From an uncultured Prevotellaceae bacterium (lineage in GTDB: Bacteria; Bacteroidota; Bacteroidia; Bacteroidales; Bacteroidaceae): 47,764 nt of DNA. The notes under the pieces were generated by a model. That model saw nothing but the letters and a program-made list of their open reading frames with translations, made no database searches and had not been told where the DNA came from. Location of the stretch: positions 1 to 47,764 of the forward strand of contig CAMNCV010000109.1 of the NCBI GenBank assembly GCA_946534585.1, written 5' to 3'. Positions 35,365 through 46,165 of this stretch are shown here, piece after piece. The number at the start of each line of letters is the position of its first letter. Position 1 is the stretch's first letter. The position numbers were made by a program, and so were the translations under genes.

Positions 35365-38300
35365 ATGAAATTCTCAGAACATAAGGGGCTTAATCTCGTA
35401 GAGACTAACAGGGAGATACTTGCAGAGTGGGAGAAAAACGACGTCTTCCGCAAAAGCATCGATGAGCGCGAGGGCGCTCCGAAGTTTATATTCTTCGAAG
35501 GTCCCCCGTCGGCCAACGGCCATCCGGGCATACACCATGTGATGGGACGTACCATCAAGGACACCATACTGCGCTATAAGACCATGAAAGGCTTTCAAGT
35601 TAAGCGCAAAGCCGGCTGGGACACCCACGGACTGCCGGTGGAGCTGTCAGTGGAGAAATCACTCGGCATTACCAAGGAGGATATAGGAAAGAAGATTTCA
35701 GTTGACGACTACAACAGAGCCTGCCGCGAGAATGTGATGATGTACACCAGTGAGTGGACGGAACTTACCGGCAAGATGGGCTACTGGGTTGACCTGCAGC
35801 ATCCCTATATCACGTATGACATAAAATATATAGAGACCTTGTGGTATCTGCTTAAGCAACTATACAACAAGGGGCTGCTCTATAAGGGATATACCATACA
35901 GCCCTACTCGCCAGCTGCCGGCACAGGATTGTCGTCGCACGAGCTGAACCAGCCCGGATGCTATCGCGACGTGAAGGACACGACGGTGACCGCCCAGTTC
36001 CGCGTTACGCAAATGACGCAGGCACTGCAGGCAGCCTGTGCAGGAATGCCGCTATATATCCTGGCATGGACTACAACGCCATGGACGCTGCCTTCAAACA
36101 CCGCGCTCTGCGTAGGACCGAAGATAGACTACGTGGCAGTGAAGGGTCAGAACCCTTACACTGGTGAGGAGGCCGTGTATGTCGTGGCTGAGGCTCGCCT
36201 GGCGGCATACTTCCAGGCAGAGGAGGGAAAGGAACCCGACATACTGTGGCGCGGCAAGGGCACAGAACTCGTAGGTACGCGCTATGAGCAGCTGATGCCG
36301 TGGGTGAAGCCCTGTGCGTTGGAGAATGACAATATTGTAGTGAAAGAGGCCGAGGCATTCCGCGTCATCCCCGGTGATTACGTGACAACGGAAGACGGTA
36401 CGGGCATCGTGCATATCGCACCGACGTTTGGTGCCGATGACGCAAAAGTAGCCAAGGATGCCGGCATACCATCACTGTTTGTCATTGACAGGGCAGGTGA
36501 TACACGCCCGATGGTTGACTTCCAGGGCAAATACTTCGTTAAGGAAGACATGGACGAGGAGTTCGTGCGCCTGTGTGTTGATGAGAGTTACTGGAAACAT
36601 GCAGGTGACTACGTGAAGAATGCCTATGACCCGAAGTATAATGCAGGTGGAAAATACGACGAGAAGGCTGCCGCTAAGGACATGGACCTCAACGTAATTC
36701 TCTGCATAGAGATGAAAGAGCAGGGCACGGCATTCAAGATAGAGAAGCACGTGCATAACTACCCACACTGCTGGCGTACGGACAAGCCGGTGTTGTATTA
36801 CCCGCTTGACTCTTGGTTTATCCGTTCTACGGCATGCAAGGAGCGCATGGCCGAGCTTAACAAGACCATACAGTGGAAGCCAGAGTCAACAGGCACGGGA
36901 CGCTTCGGCAAGTGGCTCGAAAATCTTAACGACTGGAATCTCTCGCGCTCGCGCTACTGGGGTACGCCGTTGCCGATATGGCGCAACCGCGACACAAAGG
37001 AGGAAATCTGCATCGGTTCGCTTGAAGAGTTGTATAATGAGATAGAAAAGGCAGTGGCGGCTGGTGTCATGCAGACGAACCCATTGAAGGAGAAAGGGTT
37101 CGTGCCGGGAGATATGTCGCAGGAAAACTATGACAGAATTGATATTCACCGTCCGTACGTTGATTATATCAAGCTGGTAGGAAAGGATGGTTCGGTGTTG
37201 ACACGAGAGACAGACCTCATTGACGTATGGTTTGATTCGGGTGCCATGCCTTATGCACAGATACACTATCCGTTTGAGAACAAGGAATTGATAGATGAGA
37301 GAAAAGCATTCCCTGCCGACTTCATAGCCGAGGGAGTTGACCAGACACGAGGATGGTTCTTCACCCTGCATGCTATTGCTACGATGGTGTTTGACAGCGT
37401 GGCATTCAAGAATGTCATATCCAACGGCTTGGTTCTCGACAAAAACGGTATAAAGATGTCGAAACGACTGGGCAATGTAATCAATCCGTTTGATTGCATA
37501 GGACAGTATGGTACAGATGCTGTGCGCTGGTATATGATGACAAACTCTGCTCCATGGGATAATCTGTCGTTTGACCCTGATGGAGTAAAGGAGGTAACAT
37601 CGTCGTTCTTCATAAAACTATATCAGGCATACTCGTTCTTTACTATGTATGCCAATGTCGATGGCTTTGAATACAAGGAGGCTGACGTTCCGTTTGCAGA
37701 GCGTCCGGACTTCGACCGCTGGCTGCTCTCAGAACTTAACACTTTGGTAAAGGAGGTTGATACCACACTGTCGAAATATGAACCAACGCCTGCTGGCAGG
37801 ATGATACAAGCGTTTGTCATTGATAAACTGTCAAACTGGTACATACGCTTGAACAAGAAACGTTTCTGGGGTGGTGGTATGACACAGGATAAGTTGTCAG
37901 CCTATCAGACTCTTTATACCTGCCTTGATACATTGTCAAGACTCATTGCGCCTATATCGCCGTTCTATGCTGACCAACTCTTCCGTGACCTCAATAGCGT
38001 AACGGGTAAGGATACGGCAGAAAGTGTTCACTTGGCTGTGTTCCCGACTGCTGACGAAAGTATGATTGATGCAGAGTTGGAGCAAGCAATGCAGGTGGCA
38101 ATGCAGGTTACTTCGATGGTGCTGTCGTTGCGTAAGAAGGTGAAGATACCAGTGATACAGGCTCTGCAGACTATTTCCATACCTGCTGGCGATGCTGCGT
38201 TACGCGCAAGCATAGAGCGTATGGCAAGCGTGATATTGGCAGAAACTAACGTCAAGGAACTGTCGTTTATAGAGGAAGGCTCTGGTATGCAGCTCGTGAA

Positions 38301-38820
38301 GAAAGTGAAGTGCAACTTCCGCACCATGGGAAAAAAGTATGGCAAGCTGATGAAGGCAGTCAATGCTGCTGTCATGAATATGAGTCAGGAACAGATTGCC
38401 TCGCTTGAAGCAGAAAGCATGATAAAGCTTGATGTGGAAGGACAGTCAGTGCAGATTGATGCCGAAGATGTAGAGATAATTTCAGAGGATATTCCAGGCT
38501 GGACGATTGCGCAGGAAGGTAAGATTACCGTTGCGCTTGACATTGAGATTACTCCAGAGTTGAAGACTGAGGGCATGGCTCGTCTAATAATCAAGCGCAT
38601 ACAGAACCTTCGCAAGGAGAGCGGACTGGAGATAACCGATCGCATCAGCGTGGTCATAGAAAGTAACAAGGAATTGGAAGAGGCTGTCAATGTGCATGGC
38701 GAGCATATTGCCGCACAAGTGCTAGCTAATTCAATCAGCATCGGAGATGCATCTGCTGGTGTGGATACAGACTTCGGCGAGTTTAAAGCAAAACTGCTGA
38801 TTGAAAAAGCACAAATCTAA
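35365..38820 (+). CDS. ileS: Isoleucyl-tRNA synthetase, long (IleS2-like) form
   Basis: 1,151 residues. It charges tRNA-Ile. The class I HIGH motif appears as HPGIHH at 53-58, KMSKR at 697-701, and the editing domain lies between them (AWTTTPWTLPSNTALCVG). The length and the C-terminal region without a zinc-binding Cys cluster match the eukaryote-like IleS2 class rather than the roughly 940-residue IleS1 of E. coli. IleS2-type enzymes are often poorly inhibited by mupirocin. It is followed by the dksA-like gene, an order common in the phylum. Confidence 0.96.
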   Translation: MKFSEHKGLNLVETNREILAEWEKNDVFRKSIDEREGAPKFIFFEGPPSANGHPGIHHVMGRTIKDTILRYKTMKGFQVKRKAGWDTHGLPVELSVEKSLGITKEDIGKKISVDDYNRACRENVMMYTSEWTELTGKMGYWVDLQHPYITYDIKYIETLWYLLKQLYNKGLLYKGYTIQPYSPAAGTGLSSHELNQPGCYRDVKDTTVTAQFRVTQMTQALQAACAGMPLYILAWTTTPWTLPSNTALCVGPKIDYVAVKGQNPYTGEEAVYVVAEARLAAYFQAEEGKEPDILWRGKGTELVGTRYEQLMPWVKPCALENDNIVVKEAEAFRVIPGDYVTTEDGTGIVHIAPTFGADDAKVAKDAGIPSLFVIDRAGDTRPMVDFQGKYFVKEDMDEEFVRLCVDESYWKHAGDYVKNAYDPKYNAGGKYDEKAAAKDMDLNVILCIEMKEQGTAFKIEKHVHNYPHCWRTDKPVLYYPLDSWFIRSTACKERMAELNKTIQWKPESTGTGRFGKWLENLNDWNLSRSRYWGTPLPIWRNRDTKEEICIGSLEELYNEIEKAVAAGVMQTNPLKEKGFVPGDMSQENYDRIDIHRPYVDYIKLVGKDGSVLTRETDLIDVWFDSGAMPYAQIHYPFENKELIDERKAFPADFIAEGVDQTRGWFFTLHAIATMVFDSVAFKNVISNGLVLDKNGIKMSKRLGNVINPFDCIGQYGTDAVRWYMMTNSAPWDNLSFDPDGVKEVTSSFFIKLYQAYSFFTMYANVDGFEYKEADVPFAERPDFDRWLLSELNTLVKEVDTTLSKYEPTPAGRMIQAFVIDKLSNWYIRLNKKRFWGGGMTQDKLSAYQTLYTCLDTLSRLIAPISPFYADQLFRDLNSVTGKDTAESVHLAVFPTADESMIDAELEQAMQVAMQVTSMVLSLRKKVKIPVIQALQTISIPAGDAALRASIERMASVILAETNVKELSFIEEGSGMQLVKKVKCNFRTMGKKYGKLMKAVNAAVMNMSQEQIASLEAESMIKLDVEGQSVQIDAEDVEIISEDIPGWTIAQEGKITVALDIEITPELKTEGMARLIIKRIQNLRKESGLEITDRISVVIESNKELEEAVNVHGEHIAAQVLANSISIGDASAGVDTDFGEFKAKLLIEKAQI

Positions 38821-38928
38821 GAATAAGGAAGTTAAGGGGAGTAAGTGGCCATGGCTGCTTTACTGTCCTTGACTACTTAATAATAAAACCAGGTCAATTT
38901 GTAAACTAATAACCAAACAAGATTAAAT

Positions 38929-39312
38929 ATGGCAGAAATCAAAAAACGCTACAGCGATGAAGATCTCGCTGAGTTTAAGGAAATTATTGATCAGAAACTT
39001 GAATTGGCTCGACGTGATTACAATGAGATGATGAAGTCACTGCGCAATGACGAGGGTAATGATGTTGCTGACACTTCACCAACATATAAAGTACTTGAGG
39101 AGGGGTCAACTACACAGAACCGTCAGGAAACTATTATGCTTGCACAGCGTCAGCAAAAGTTTATACAAGGTCTGGAGGCTGCACTTGTGCGTATAGCTAA
39201 CAAAACTTACGGCATTGACCGCATTACTGGCGAATTGATACCAAAGGAACGTTTGCGTGCTGTGCCTCATGCTACTCTGTCCGTAGAGTCGAAGATGAAT
39301 AAAAATCACTGA
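38929..39312 (+). CDS. DksA/TraR-family protein without zinc-finger cysteines
   Basis: 127 residues. The N-terminal part is a coiled coil (about 10-50, LAEFKEIIDQKLELARRDYNE). The C-terminal block YGIDRITGELIPKERLRAVPHATLS is the DksA/TraR zinc-finger region by alignment. It has no Cys at all, so no C4 zinc site; the position that is often Cys (YGICR) is Asp here. DksA proteins bind in the RNA polymerase secondary channel and act with ppGpp. It follows ileS by 108 nt and ends in a strong terminator. Confidence 0.88.
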   Translation: MAEIKKRYSDEDLAEFKEIIDQKLELARRDYNEMMKSLRNDEGNDVADTSPTYKVLEEGSTTQNRQETIMLAQRQQKFIQGLEAALVRIANKTYGIDRITGELIPKERLRAVPHATLSVESKMNKNH

Positions 39313-39317
39313 TTGTC

Positions 39318-39357
39318 AATGCTTCGTCTGTCTTGCATGGCAGACGAAGCATTTTGT
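39318..39357 (+). terminator. Terminator of the dksA-like gene
   Basis: AATGCTTCGTCTG (39318-39330) and CAGACGAAGCATT (39341-39353) form a perfect 13-bp stem with a 10-nt loop, followed by TTTTGTTT. Confidence 0.9.
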
Positions 39358-39460
39358 TTATTAGAGGATAACACCATTAGTTTGGAAAAGAATAGAAACA
39401 ACGGAATGTATGGCAATTTACGGAAAATTCCGTACCGTTTTATGAAAGAATTGTAATGCA

Positions 39461-40201
39461 ATGCTTGATACAGAAACGATACTAAAAGAATTGGCTGCAA
39501 GATATGAAACAGCAGATTTCATGCGTGGCGACCCGTCGTGGTTTATGCACCAAGTGGAGGGAGAGAACAATCAGGAAGTGATGGCTTTCCTTGCGGCTTC
39601 ATTAAGCTATGGCAGCCGTAAGCAGTTTATGCCAAAGATACGACAGATGCTCGAATGGAGTGGGGGAGAGGTTTACGACTGGGTGAGAAGTGGAGATTTC
39701 AAGCATGACGTGCCAGATACGCAGGAGTGTTATTATCGTCTTTATACTTTCTCTACGGTACATCGTATGCTGTGTGCGCTGCAAGAGATGTTGCTAATAT
39801 ACGGCAATATACGGCAGTATGTAGGCTATTGCACAGGTATCGGAGCAATAGAAAAGATAGTAGCGTGGTTTTCTGCGAGAAAGGTGGAAGGCATCATTCC
39901 AAAGAATACGCAGTCAAGTTGCAAGCGCCTCTGTATGTTTATGCGTTGGATGGTACGCAGCAATTCCCCTGTTGACCTCGGACTATGGAAAGAAAGCATA
40001 GACCGCCGCACACTCATCATTCCTATGGACACCCATGTGATGCAGGAAGCAAACCGTCTCGGGCTGATTAAGTCAAAGACAGCCTCAATGGCGGCTGCCA
40101 TAAGACTGACGATGAAACTTAGTGCTTTTTTTCCAGATGACCCAGTAAAAGGCGATTTTGCGCTGTTTGGCGCAGGCGTGGCAGAGGATGCTTCGTTATA
40201 G
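39461..40201 (+). CDS. TIGR02757 (DUF2400) family protein, intact
   Basis: 246 residues, family length. Recognisable blocks are GDPSWFMHQ, ASLSYGSRKQFMPKI, KRLCMFMRWMVRSNSPVDLGLW, RRTLIIPMDTHVMQEA and the late FALFGAGV. Members are predicted to be related to helix-hairpin-helix DNA glycosylase folds, but I know of no established activity. Located after the dksA terminator without a clear promoter. A degraded copy lies at 8269-8700. Confidence 0.88.
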   Translation: MLDTETILKELAARYETADFMRGDPSWFMHQVEGENNQEVMAFLAASLSYGSRKQFMPKIRQMLEWSGGEVYDWVRSGDFKHDVPDTQECYYRLYTFSTVHRMLCALQEMLLIYGNIRQYVGYCTGIGAIEKIVAWFSARKVEGIIPKNTQSSCKRLCMFMRWMVRSNSPVDLGLWKESIDRRTLIIPMDTHVMQEANRLGLIKSKTASMAAAIRLTMKLSAFFPDDPVKGDFALFGAGVAEDASL

Positions 40202-40287
40202 CAACCTGATACTTCGTAATCTGGTAGTAGATAAAGGTATAATAAAGGTCTAATCATGTAGCTTTTAAAACTTTGTTTGGCGATTAT

Positions 40288-40318
40288 TTTGTCGTTTCAG
40301 GAAAAATTCGTAACTTTG
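40288..40318 (+). promoter_or_regulatory. Promoter of the phenylacetate-CoA ligase gene
   Basis: TTTG at 40288-40291, 19 bp, TAACTTTG at 40311-40318, a full consensus match 52 nt before the start codon at 40371. Confidence 0.85.
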
Positions 40319-40370
40319 CAATTCGTGTGATTAGAGGAGAGATTGTAATGATAATCAGTAAACAAATAAA

Positions 40371-41678
40371 ATGATACTTAACAGAGAAATGGAATGCATG
40401 GACCGCGAGTCCATGACCAAACTGCAGTCGGAACGACTGATTAAGACTGTAAAACGATGCTATGAGAATGTACCGTTCTACCGCAAGAAAATGGACAAGA
40501 AAGGTGTGAAACCTGAAGACATTCATGGTATAGAAGATATAAACAAACTTCCATTCACCACGAAGCACGACCTGCGTGATGAATATCCGTTTGGACTTAA
40601 TGCTGTGCCAATGACGGAAATAACACGTATTCATGCTTCTTCTGGTACTACGGGCAAGCCAGTCGTTGGTACATACACCAAGGGCGACCTTGAGCGGTGG
40701 GCGGAAGGTGCTGCGCGTGTGCTTGCTGCTGGCGGAGTAGAGAAAGGCGATGTGGTGCAGGTAAGCTACGGCTACGGACTGTTTACTGGTGGTCTGGGTG
40801 CTCATGATGCAGCTGGATACCTCGGCGCAGTGCAGTTGCCTACATCAGCTGGTAACTCTACCAAGCAGATAATGCTGATGAAAGATTTTGGTACGGCTGC
40901 CCTTTGCTGTACGCCATCGTATGCTCTGCACCTTGCAGAGGTGTTGGAGAAATCTGACGATGTGAAACTTGAGGATTTGAAACTGCGTGTGGGATTCTTC
41001 GGTGCGGAACCGTGGACAGAGGGCATGCGCAAGGAGTTAGAGCAGAAATTCAACATTAAGGCTATTGATATCTACGGACTTACTGAGATGTCGGGTCCTG
41101 GTGTAGGTGGTGAGTGTGAGTATCAGGATGGTACACACTTGTGGGAAGACATGTATTTCCCAGAGATTATCAACCCCGACACGCTGGAACCGTGTGCACC
41201 AGGAGAGTTCGGCGAACTCGTGTTTACATCACTCTGCAAGGAAGGAATGCCAGTACTGCGTTACCGCACGCGTGACTTGACCCGACTGATATACGAGCCT
41301 TGCCGTTGCGGTCGCACTGCTGTGCGTATGGATAGAATACTCGGCCGTTCTGATGACATGATGATTATACGCGGTGTTAATGTATTCCCAAGTCAGATAG
41401 AGGCCTGCCTTACTGAGTTCCCTGCATTTAGTCCGCAGTACTTTATCACTGTTGATCGAAAGAACAATGAAGATACCTTCGATCTTGATGTAGAACTTCG
41501 TACGGAGTATTTCTCACCTAACCCTGCGAAGCAGATGCCATTTATCAAACCATTGTATGACCGTATCGTGTCAATGGTAGGTATTAAGCCGAACATCCAC
41601 ATCAAGGATCCTGGTTCTATACAACGCTCAACAGGTAAGGCAAAGCACGTAAATGATAAGCGTAATTTTAGAGACTAA
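40371..41678 (+). CDS. paaK: Phenylacetate-CoA ligase
   Basis: 435 residues, family length. An adenylate-forming enzyme that activates aryl acids to CoA thioesters with ATP. The AMP-binding P-loop is SSGTTGKPVVGTYT; DIYGLTEMSGPGVGGEC and LGRSDDMMIIRGVNVFPSQIE are further PaaK motifs; the catalytic Lys lies in the C-terminal RSTGKAKHV. No aerobic paa degradation genes are nearby. In gut Bacteroidales such ligases may activate phenylacetate or indoleacetate formed in amino-acid fermentation. Own promoter and terminator indicate a single-gene transcript. Start could also be Met7 at 40389. Confidence 0.92.
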   Translation: MILNREMECMDRESMTKLQSERLIKTVKRCYENVPFYRKKMDKKGVKPEDIHGIEDINKLPFTTKHDLRDEYPFGLNAVPMTEITRIHASSGTTGKPVVGTYTKGDLERWAEGAARVLAAGGVEKGDVVQVSYGYGLFTGGLGAHDAAGYLGAVQLPTSAGNSTKQIMLMKDFGTAALCCTPSYALHLAEVLEKSDDVKLEDLKLRVGFFGAEPWTEGMRKELEQKFNIKAIDIYGLTEMSGPGVGGECEYQDGTHLWEDMYFPEIINPDTLEPCAPGEFGELVFTSLCKEGMPVLRYRTRDLTRLIYEPCRCGRTAVRMDRILGRSDDMMIIRGVNVFPSQIEACLTEFPAFSPQYFITVDRKNNEDTFDLDVELRTEYFSPNPAKQMPFIKPLYDRIVSMVGIKPNIHIKDPGSIQRSTGKAKHVNDKRNFRD

Positions 41679-41702
41679 CACAAATCTTAGGTTTTTGAAA
41701 TA

Positions 41703-41740
41703 AAAGGGGACGCATCAATACAATGAGATGCGTCCCCTTT
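41703..41740. terminator. Terminator between paaK and the AlkD-like gene
   Basis: AAAGGGGACGCATC (41703-41716) pairs perfectly with GATGCGTCCCCTTT (41727-41740), 10-nt loop. The gene pair is convergent, so the stem can serve both. Confidence 0.9.
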
Positions 41741-41757
41741 CTGTTCATTAGGAATAT

Positions 41758-42519
41758 TCAGACAGTTCGAGTCATCCAATACTGTCGTTCTTCATAGTCC
41801 ATTTTCTCTATGGCATAACGAAGGGCGGTGCGAGGCATGTCATGAGCATGGGATTGTAAGAAGTCTCGTAGCATATCCATGCTGATTTGCTTGCCCAGTT
41901 CGCGAAGCATCCAGCCAACAGCCTTGTGCATAAGGTCGTGGTGATGGTGCAGGTGCATTTCTGCATAGCGCAAGCACCACGATGGATCGCCAAGCCGCGA
42001 TGTCATCCATGTACTCACCATACTGATGCGTTCACGCCAAAGCACACCGCTTTTGGCAAGACTATCCATGATTGCCAGTTTGTCACCCAAGTAAGTAGGC
42101 AGCATAAGCCAACGACCAAGAATCTTTGGGGCTGTCATGTCAACCAAGTCCCAGTTGTTGACGTAATCAGCATAATGAATGTACATGCTGACAATCTTGT
42201 CACGCTCGTTGATGGCATGCTCGACATTCTCTAAACGCTTTGTAGCCTGTTTCTCGAACTTACTCACAAGGATAAGCAATCCGCATAGGCGAATTTCATG
42301 AAACCGATTTGTCAGCAAGAGTGGCACATCGTCAAGAGGCAAATCAGTTGCATGCTTTACCACTTCGCGTGTCTCGGGTACCTTCAGACCGATGAATTCG
42401 TCGCCTTCGCCATAATCGCCTTTGCCGGTTTTGAAGAAACGCATAAGATTGCGTCGTTGTGTGTCATCTCCAAGCGATGACATGTAATCTATAATGTCTT
42501 GTGCAGAGAGTTTATCCAT
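41758..42519 (-). CDS. DNA alkylation repair protein, AlkD-like
   Basis: 253 residues of HEAT-like helical repeats. Family blocks are RRNLMRFFKTGKGDYGEGDEFIG, IGLKVPETREV near the start, the NNWDLVDMTAPKILG core with the conserved Trp and Asp, and the C-terminal HDLMHKAVGWMLRELGK. AlkD removes 3- and 7-alkylpurines from DNA. No promoter of the standard type was found upstream. Confidence is high for family; lesion specificity is inferred. Confidence 0.92.
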   Translation of the reverse strand: MDKLSAQDIIDYMSSLGDDTQRRNLMRFFKTGKGDYGEGDEFIGLKVPETREVVKHATDLPLDDVPLLLTNRFHEIRLCGLLILVSKFEKQATKRLENVEHAINERDKIVSMYIHYADYVNNWDLVDMTAPKILGRWLMLPTYLGDKLAIMDSLAKSGVLWRERISMVSTWMTSRLGDPSWCLRYAEMHLHHHHDLMHKAVGWMLRELGKQISMDMLRDFLQSHAHDMPRTALRYAIEKMDYEERQYWMTRTV

Positions 42520-42571
42520 GTGAATTTAGGTGGACTTAAATAATATCTTCGTTATTAGCGAGAATAAATAA

Positions 42572-42627
42572 TAACTCCTCGTTTCTATTCGTTTTACCTT
42601 AATGGCAGCGTAATAGAAGCGAGGAGT
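42572..42627 (-). terminator. Terminator of groEL
   Basis: AACTCCTCGTTTCTATT (42572-42588) and AATAGAAGCGAGGAGTT (42611-42627) pair at 16 of 17 positions (the other a wobble on one strand), with a 22-nt loop, 55 nt past the groEL stop. Confidence 0.75.
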
Positions 42628-42682
42628 TTATCATTATGCAGGAATAATTATCCTGTTATAGAAGCATTTCGTTGTCATGCGA

Positions 42683-44320
<1,638 letters not shown>

Positions 44321-44340
44321 TTATGTAATATGTTAGTTGA

Positions 44341-44610
44341 TTATTTTATTATAGCGAGCACGTCAGACTGACGCATCATAAGATATTTCTCTCCTTCGAA
44401 TTCTATCTCTGTGCCAGAATATTTGCCGTAGAGTACTGTGTCGCCTGCCTTGAGTACCATTTCTTCATCTTTTGTACCATTGCCCGTTGCAATGATTTCT
44501 CCTTTAAGTGGTTTCTCCTTTGCGGTGTCAGGGATTATGATACCGCCAATCTTTTCTTCGGCTGCTGCTGGCTTTACCAACACGCGGTCTGCTAATGGTT
44601 GAATTTTCAT
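44341..44610 (-). CDS. groES: Co-chaperonin GroES
   Basis: 89 residues from the ATG at 44608-44610 ([20 protein letters not shown]); an upstream in-frame ATG would add 22 residues not found in GroES proteins. The mobile loop ([20 protein letters not shown]) and [20 protein letters not shown] are typical. It caps the GroEL ring. No CIRCE-type inverted repeat (TTAGCACTC-N9-GAGTGCTAA) lies in the 126 bp upstream, so control by HrcA of the Firmicutes type is unlikely here. Confidence 0.97.
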   Translation of the reverse strand: MKIQPLADRVLVKPAAAEEKIGGIIIPDTAKEKPLKGEIIATGNGTKDEEMVLKAGDTVLYGKYSGTEIEFEGEKYLMMRQSDVLAIIK

Positions 44611-44664
44611 AGTCTTTTGTGTATTTAAAATGTTGATTTTTATTTTCGCACTCTTATAAAACGA

Positions 44665-44707
44665 ATAACGTGCCAATATAGTCGTGGTGACAATACTGGC
44701 ACGTTAT
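44665..44707 (-). terminator. Hairpin after the clostripain-family gene
   Basis: ATAACGTGCCA (44665-44675) pairs perfectly with TGGCACGTTAT (44697-44707). It lies between the stop at 44737 and groES on the same strand and likely ends the upstream transcript. Confidence 0.7.
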
Positions 44708-44736
44708 GCATGACAATGTGACAAAAGATTACGCTT

Positions 44737-46068
44737 TTACCATCCAAGTTCATGCCATCCTACTTTGTTCGCCCATTCAAGTCCATACATGGTAGAATTA
44801 AGATTATCGTAGTCGTTGTCATATGTGTCGCTTGGGATAATCATACTCATGCCACCGTAGGTGTCTTCATTGATGGTGAAAAGACCGAATTCAATATTAA
44901 GAGCTGTAAGCCATGGTATGTTTGAGCCATTAGGACAATAAGAATATACTATGGCTTTATTGAATTGAGTTAGCCATTTCTCGTAAGTGTCTGCGCTAAG
45001 ATTGCTACGCATGATATTCTTCATGTCATGTAGTATAGGACTTAACGATGTCAATATTGTTTTCCTGTAATAATATATGCAATTTTTCTTGTTAAGTGTA
45101 ATTTTATCCTTAACCCACTGCGTGCCATCCCATATTCCGCTTTCGCTCCATTCGTTGTTAGCCTTTTTTTTCTCTCTTATAGAAAGCAGGGCTTCTTGCG
45201 TGGCATCTAACAGACCTTCCATTTCACTCGTTTTTACAGTTGATATGGCAATTCCCCCTGTACCATTCCAGGAAGTGTATGTGATATAGTTGTCAATGAT
45301 GGATTTTCCTATGAGTTCTTTATCAGTGCCAAGAAGTGGAACGATATGTTCGTATGGAGCGCCATTGGCTGGCGTTTCTGATGCTGGTGCAATGATGTAG
45401 TCTGTGTAATTGCGTAGTTCGTAAGCAACTTCTGCTGTTTGCATACAGCAACAGTCAAAGAAGATATATTCGAAGTGTAACTCGCTATTCTTTTTCTTGT
45501 CTTTTATATTGCTCAATACTGTTGCAAATGATGGAATATTCAACCATTTTTTTGTTGATGTGCCGGCAGAACTACCAGTTTCATCAGGACCGTATGCATA
45601 CAGTTTAGTAAAATATGTTGTTTTTATTGTGTCGTTTTCGATAAGAGGTCCCGTACCGTGTCCGCCAATGATTAAGGCGTATTCGTCTGCGGGATATTTG
45701 TCTGCTATCCACTGTAATATGTTAGTCATGCTATCAGCAGATATAGAATAGAATTCGTTGAAGTTTTTCAGAACCTCTCTCTTTCCATCTTTGATTTCTA
45801 TTATATAAGGTGTGCCGTTGCTTGGATCTACATACGCCACGAGACGACAGTCCTCTGGCAAATCATTTGAGCCTGTAATCATCTCGTTTACATCACTTTG
45901 AAAATTGGCATTAAGGTTATTGTCAGCAATGATATATGCTATTATCGTGCGTCGTATCTGTGGTTCTTGTGAGGGATTGTCATTAGAACTCTTCGTGCAT
46001 GATAATAGAGAGATACAGAATGCTAATATATATAATATGTTATGTCTGCTTGTATATTTGAACGGCAT
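44737..46068 (-). CDS. Clostripain-family (C11) cysteine peptidase, lipoprotein
   Basis: 443 residues from the ATG at 46066-46068 (MPFKYTSRHNILYILAF), which opens a lipoprotein signal with lipobox SLLSC. A start at 46113 would put 15 extra residues before it. The caspase-like core has the catalytic His in ALIIGGHGTG and the catalytic Cys in FFDCCCMQTAEV, where three cysteines are adjacent. Clostripain-type enzymes cut after Arg (or Lys) and mature by self-cleavage. A polar segment (SSNDNPSQEP) follows the lipid Cys. It would be anchored in the envelope, probably facing outward. Substrates unknown; the gene stands alone between hairpins. Confidence 0.88.
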   Translation of the reverse strand: MPFKYTSRHNILYILAFCISLLSCTKSSNDNPSQEPQIRRTIIAYIIADNNLNANFQSDVNEMITGSNDLPEDCRLVAYVDPSNGTPYIIEIKDGKREVLKNFNEFYSISADSMTNILQWIADKYPADEYALIIGGHGTGPLIENDTIKTTYFTKLYAYGPDETGSSAGTSTKKWLNIPSFATVLSNIKDKKKNSELHFEYIFFDCCCMQTAEVAYELRNYTDYIIAPASETPANGAPYEHIVPLLGTDKELIGKSIIDNYITYTSWNGTGGIAISTVKTSEMEGLLDATQEALLSIREKKKANNEWSESGIWDGTQWVKDKITLNKKNCIYYYRKTILTSLSPILHDMKNIMRSNLSADTYEKWLTQFNKAIVYSYCPNGSNIPWLTALNIEFGLFTINEDTYGGMSMIIPSDTYDNDYDNLNSTMYGLEWANKVGWHELGW

Positions 46069-46100
46069 GTAGATGTAGTGTTGTCTCTTGAAAATTATAA

Positions 46101-46144
46101 TGTATGTTATCATGCTAAATTTTATTTTAGCATGATAACATACA
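46101..46144. terminator. Strong hairpin between mscL and the clostripain-family gene
   Basis: TGTATGTTATCATGCTAAA (46101-46119) and TTTAGCATGATAACATACA (46126-46144) form a perfect 19-bp stem with a 6-nt loop (tttatt). It lies 21 nt past the mscL stop on the minus strand and 32 nt before the next start. Confidence 0.85.
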
Positions 46145-46165
46145 AGGTGTTATTTATTTATAGTT

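Noticed and set aside
39461..40201. lspA expected after the ileS-dksA pair
   Set aside because: The encoded protein has no membrane segments or LspA motifs; it is a TIGR02757 protein. lspA must be elsewhere.
44608..44736. CIRCE operator before groES
   Set aside because: No TTAGCACTC-N9-GAGTGCTAA inverted repeat; the only clear hairpin there fits termination of the upstream gene.
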